Assembly (NCBI GenBank): GCA_964019055.1
Contig: OZ025222.1
Span: 2,867,746-2,931,745 of the forward strand
Source: Anthopleura xanthogrammica
Taxonomy: Eukaryota; Cnidaria; Anthozoa; Actiniaria; Actiniidae
Direction: 5' to 3'
DNA length: 64,000 bases
This document shows, piece after piece, positions 62,101 to 64,000 of this stretch. Both the position numbers and the translations under genes were made by a program. Position 1 is the first letter of the stretch. Each line of letters begins with the position of its first letter. The notes beneath the pieces were generated by a model. It was not told the origin of the DNA. It did no database searches and saw only the letters and a list, made by a program, of their open reading frames with translations.

Positions 62101-64000
62101 CTTAGGCAAACACTGTCCTCTCTGCTCAGTACTCCACATAGAACACTTGCACGTGACGTCAAAGCAGCACAATTTGGAGGGCAAAACAAAATATATTCAA
62201 TCTCCTGAGAATTGGAAACCTATTGTTTTGTCCTCCAAATCGAGCTGCATTCCGACGTGCTGCAAGGGATCTATACACATTTCTTTTAAAAACTCGCCAT
62301 AAAATTCCACATTAGACCGGAAGTGACGTCATTTGTAGGACCTTATTCAGGCGCATTCATTATGTTATATAATGTACATAATATAGAGTCCATTACAAGT
62401 CGTTATACAACACACTTACAGGTGTTGTACGTTCGGTATCCTGGTCACGTGTTTCGGTAGAATGTCACGTATCTTGTTTGCGGACAAGAACCTGATGTAA
62501 AGTAGATATCACCAGTAAGCAACCAATAGCAAGCGCTGTTATATACCTTAACCAATGACCAACCAATAGCAAGCGCTGTTATATACCTTAACCAATGACC
62601 AACCAATAGCAAGCGCTGTTATATACCTTAACCAATGACCAACCAATAGCAAGCGCTGTTGTTTGCTATGACCACAAAGCAACCAATAGCAAGCGCCTTT
62701 ATAGAACATTACCACAAAGCAACCAATAGCAAGCGCGGTTATATACTATGACCAATAAGCAACCAATAGCAAGCACCGTTATATACTATGACCAATAAGC
62801 AACCAATAGCAAGCACCGTTATATACTATGACCAATAAGCAACCAATAGCAAGCGTCGTTATATACTATGACCAATAAGCAACCAATAGCAAGCGTCGTT
62901 ATATACTATGACCAATAAGCAACCAATAGCAAGCGTCGTTATATACTATAACCAATAAGCAACCAATAGCAAGCGTCGTTACATATACGTAGCATAATAC
63001 ATGTTTCATAGTCCCATTAATTAACGTTTATGGACTGTGGTGGACTGTTTATGAACGTGGTTTATCATCATAGTCAGACGTCATGAATGACGTGTTATTG
63101 TATGTAGAAATACATCAATAATCAATTTTATGACGGCAATCATTTGCGCATGAGCAGAACGTGCGGATGCAAAAGTTATCTATATTGGATATACGGATAA
63201 ACAAAAAAGATAGTTATTATGATGACGATGATGAGGATTAAGATGTTGATAATGGTGATGATGATGGCTAGCTCGCTGATGATGATGATGACGATGGTGA
63301 GGATTAAGATGTTGGTGACTATGATGATGATGATAAAGATGTTGTTGATAATGATGATAATAATGGGAAAAAGTGTAAAGAAAACTTACAGGTAAATCAA
63401 CGATGGAACGGATTCCCTGAATGACGGCAACTCCTCCAACAAGTTGTCTTTGAGATATCTAAGAAAAAAACACAGTAAAAATACAATCAGATGGGAATCA
63501 AGGGTGGCACACTCGCCTCCCACCTCTGGGGTCTTGGGTTCGATTCCTGGACTCAACATCACATGTTAGTTGAGTTTGTTACGTACCTCTTTTGATTCGA
63601 GGGTTTTTCTCCGGGTTCTCCAGATCATCTCCCCAAAAAATTCCAATTCAATCTGTGAGTTAGCCATGCCCTGACTTAGATCAGCCCAGACGTTGTTTCA
63701 GGGTTTGATCTGTGAATTAGCCGTGCCCTGACTTAGATCAGCCCAGAGGTTGTTTCAGGGTTCAATCTGTGAGTTAGCGATGCCCTGACTTAGATCAGCC
63801 CAGAGGTTGTTTCAGGGTTCAATCTGTGAGTTAGCGATGCCCTGACTTAGATCAGCCCAGAGGTTGTTTCAGGGTTTGATCTGTGAGTTAGCCATGCCCT
63901 GACTTAGATCAGCCCAGAGGTTGTTTCAGGGCTGGGTAAAATCAAGGCAATCCTACTTACAGTCTTTCTAGTCGTCTGAGGTTGTCAAACACTCCTTCTG
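51509..64000 (-). CDS. Leucine-rich-repeat G protein-coupled receptor (LGR; glycoprotein-hormone-receptor class), 3' part
   Basis: Exons from the right edge: 63961-64000 (partial), 63390-63458, 62420-62491, 61884-61952, 60375-60446, 58025-58090, 57839-57910, 57553-57624, 56795-56866, 56434-56499, 55851-55922, 55462-55527, 55289-55357, 54390-54461, 53715-53786 and 51509-53177. Each short exon is 66, 69 or 72 nt, enters and leaves in the same phase, and encodes one LRR module split in its structural leucine codon (for example [22 protein letters not shown]). The last exon carries the final LRR, a Cys-rich hinge and seven helices. The signal peptide and N-terminal cap are beyond the window. With at least 16 LRRs the ectodomain is longer than that of FSHR/TSHR (about 9-12) and resembles LGR4-6 or bursicon-receptor types. 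The membrane part is closer to the glycoprotein-hormone type. Ligand unknown. Confidence 0.92.
53216..53402. mobile_element. PE-B copy next to the GPCR exon
   Basis: Full palindrome starting about 40 nt inside the intron preceding the terminal LGR exon. Both arms carry CACGTG (agaccacgtgtcattc and gaatgacacgtggtct). Confidence 0.82.
53680..53700. repeat. (TTA)n microsatellite
   Basis: Seven ATT trimers just inside the last LGR intron. Confidence 0.85.
53925..54310. repeat. Satellite of about 55 bp, 7 copies
   Basis: Units aaccaggggggcttataact, ggaaggatatttgtgttagc and agactagtgggcttat, nearly identical, in an LGR intron. Confidence 0.93.
54500..54605 (-). mobile_element. SINE fragment
   Basis: ggaatttagaagttgatttt and gagggaggaaaaaccg on plus; the rest is lost before PE-A copy 4. 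The flank cagtggattccacagagtgg also flanks the SINE at 14801. Confidence 0.65.
54651..54785. mobile_element. PE-A copy 4
   Basis: Same palindrome in an LGR intron. Its right end carries tgacgtcacgtg and is followed at once by the 108-bp array at 54786. Confidence 0.85.
54786..55218. repeat. 108-bp array of CATGTTGG palindromes
   Basis: Four 108-bp units: ttggttagcatgtgacatca, tcaccgccatgttggtgtac, gtacaccaacatggctgcca. Same ends as the 80-bp array at 18505 but a different loop (ccaaagatttctcgttagct). Confidence 0.92.
55650..55815. mobile_element. GC-rich inverted-repeat element
   Basis: Left agtactccctataattgact and ggggatgctccgccc, right ggcggagcatccccc and a C-run at 55789-55806. No ORF. 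Confidence 0.65.
55995..56180 (+). mobile_element. SINE with type 2 tail
   Basis: Head cactggttcaagccctg, body ttctctcctgtgctacgagg, tail aaatcaacatgtaagtcgac and cactcacacacatgctacat. Confidence 0.75.
56571..56706. mobile_element. PE-A copy 5
   Basis: Same palindrome in an LGR intron, with cacgtgacgtca at the left end. A 24-bp segment (cagctcctaacagggagaggggt-like) recurs on both sides of the element at 56537 and 56740. Confidence 0.85.
56925..57338. repeat. (GGAT)n microsatellite, about 410 bp perfect
   Basis: Roughly 100 uninterrupted GGAT tetramers in an LGR intron 60 bp from the exon at 56795-56866. Frames through it are artefacts. Confidence 0.97.
58240..58620. repeat. Degenerate tandem repeat of about 60 bp
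   Basis: cacgaataacccacgattgc, attgcgcagctcgaact and gtcacgacgat recur five to six times with many substitutions. Confidence 0.7.
58797..58930. mobile_element. PE-A copy 6
   Basis: Best-preserved copy; left end gcacgtgacgtcagagc. It abuts another palindrome that starts at 58929, sharing the terminal TA. Confidence 0.88.
58929..59196. mobile_element. 268-bp palindromic element
   Basis: Ends tatacacgcatcaag and cttgatgcgtgtata; inner arms ttaaaaagtgggataatatt and aatattatcccactttttaa. It touches PE-A copy 6. Confidence 0.83.
59480..59905. repeat. 85-bp satellite, 5 copies
   Basis: Units gtcccaagcattgtgttgtg, ggtgccaatcaatatttagg, aagcccttgacaacacaagt and gaagcgagtcctgggatgca. Confidence 0.93.
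60150..60322. repeat. (GGAC)n microsatellite
   Basis: About 40 GGAC tetramers, 50 bp from the LGR exon at 60375-60446. A C-for-T counterpart of the GGAT arrays. Confidence 0.96.
61395..61735. repeat. 92-bp tandem repeat, about 4 copies
   Basis: tacacggt anchors fall at 61411, 61503, 61595 and 61687. Units contain cgacatgccgtaacactgaa and tggttatcgtatgagtggga. Confidence 0.88.
62008..62138 (+). mobile_element. SINE head, cut by PE-A
   Basis: gggtggtgtagcagtactgc, gcctctcacctctggggtcc and B box gggttcgattcctgg; body lost at PE-A copy 7. Confidence 0.78.
62139..62273. mobile_element. PE-A copy 7
   Basis: Same palindrome with cacgtgacgtca at the left end. It interrupts or truncates a SINE that starts at about 62010. 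Confidence 0.85.
62505..62985. repeat. 40-bp satellite with paired CCAAT boxes
   Basis: About 12 copies of ctatgaccaataagcaacca + atagcaagcgtcgttatata. Most units have two CCAAT motifs 11 bp apart. It lies in an LGR intron 14 bp from an exon. Confidence 0.94.
63215..63365. repeat. (GAT)n-derived tract
   Basis: About 150 bp of GAT/GTT trinucleotides ending close to the LGR exon 63390-63458. Confidence 0.85.
63500..63645 (+). mobile_element. tRNA-derived SINE leading into its tail array
   Basis: Head agggtggcacactcgcctcc, B box gggttcgattcctgg, body gagggtttttctccgggttc, then ttccaattcaatctgtgag, where the 57-bp units start. Confidence 0.83.
63646..63935 (+). repeat. 57-bp tandem array, 5 copies, continuous with the SINE
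   Basis: Units tctgtgagttagccatgccc, tgacttagatcagcccagag and gttgtttcagggttcaa follow the SINE 3' end with no break. Confidence 0.92.

Noticed and set aside
62505..62985. CRISPR-like array of repeats and spacers
   Set aside because: The 40-bp units are tandem with only scattered substitutions, not constant repeats with unique spacers, and this is an animal genome.

Overview
This is 64 kb of an intron-rich, AT-rich, repeat-laden animal nuclear genome. Every conserved gene is metazoan in type, with GT-AG introns (two of them GC-AG). The gene set includes a leucine-rich-repeat GPCR of the glycoprotein-hormone-receptor (LGR) class. No bacterial operons, ribosome binding sites or CRISPR arrays were seen. 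The compact genes, the tRNA-derived SINEs and the LGR would fit an anthozoan cnidarian or another non-vertebrate animal, but the species cannot be fixed from the sequence and this is a low-confidence inference.

Layout. (1) 1-11704, minus: 5' two thirds of a BLTP3/UHRF1BP1-type bridge-like lipid transfer protein, 10 exons, running off the left edge. (2) 11705-19591: intergenic, with a 47-bp satellite, a 22-bp ATTGG satellite, an 80-bp palindromic array and several large hairpins. (3) 19592-32538, minus: complete 20-exon glycogen synthase (662 aa), with a 15-nt microexon, two GC-AG introns and a conserved GSK-3/CK2 serine ladder in its tail. (4) 33940-42663, minus: complete 16-exon SAMM50 (456 aa). 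(5) 42872-46445, plus: complete 7-exon HSPBP1 (329 aa), head to head with SAMM50 across only 208 bp. (6) 48152-48664, minus: intronless DUF985 cupin (170 aa). (7) 51509-64000, minus: 3' part of an LGR-type GPCR, with 15 LRR exons and one large exon for the hinge, seven helices and tail; its start lies beyond the right edge.

The genes look like unrelated housekeeping and signalling neighbours. Functional links are modest: SAMM50 (mitochondrial outer-membrane biogenesis) and HSPBP1 (Hsp70 nucleotide exchange) share a divergent promoter and both act in protein folding or assembly.

The most unusual part is the non-coding DNA. A tRNA-headed SINE family (about 18 copies) appears to seed tandem arrays from its own parts: a 29-bp unit from its head and 57-bp and 68-bp units from two alternative 3' tails. 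At least two families of short palindromic elements carry CACGTG, or CACGTG fused to TGACGTCA. Other arrays are rich in CCAAT or in YY1-like ATGGCGG motifs. No reverse transcriptase or transposase ORF was recognised, so all mobile elements here look non-autonomous.
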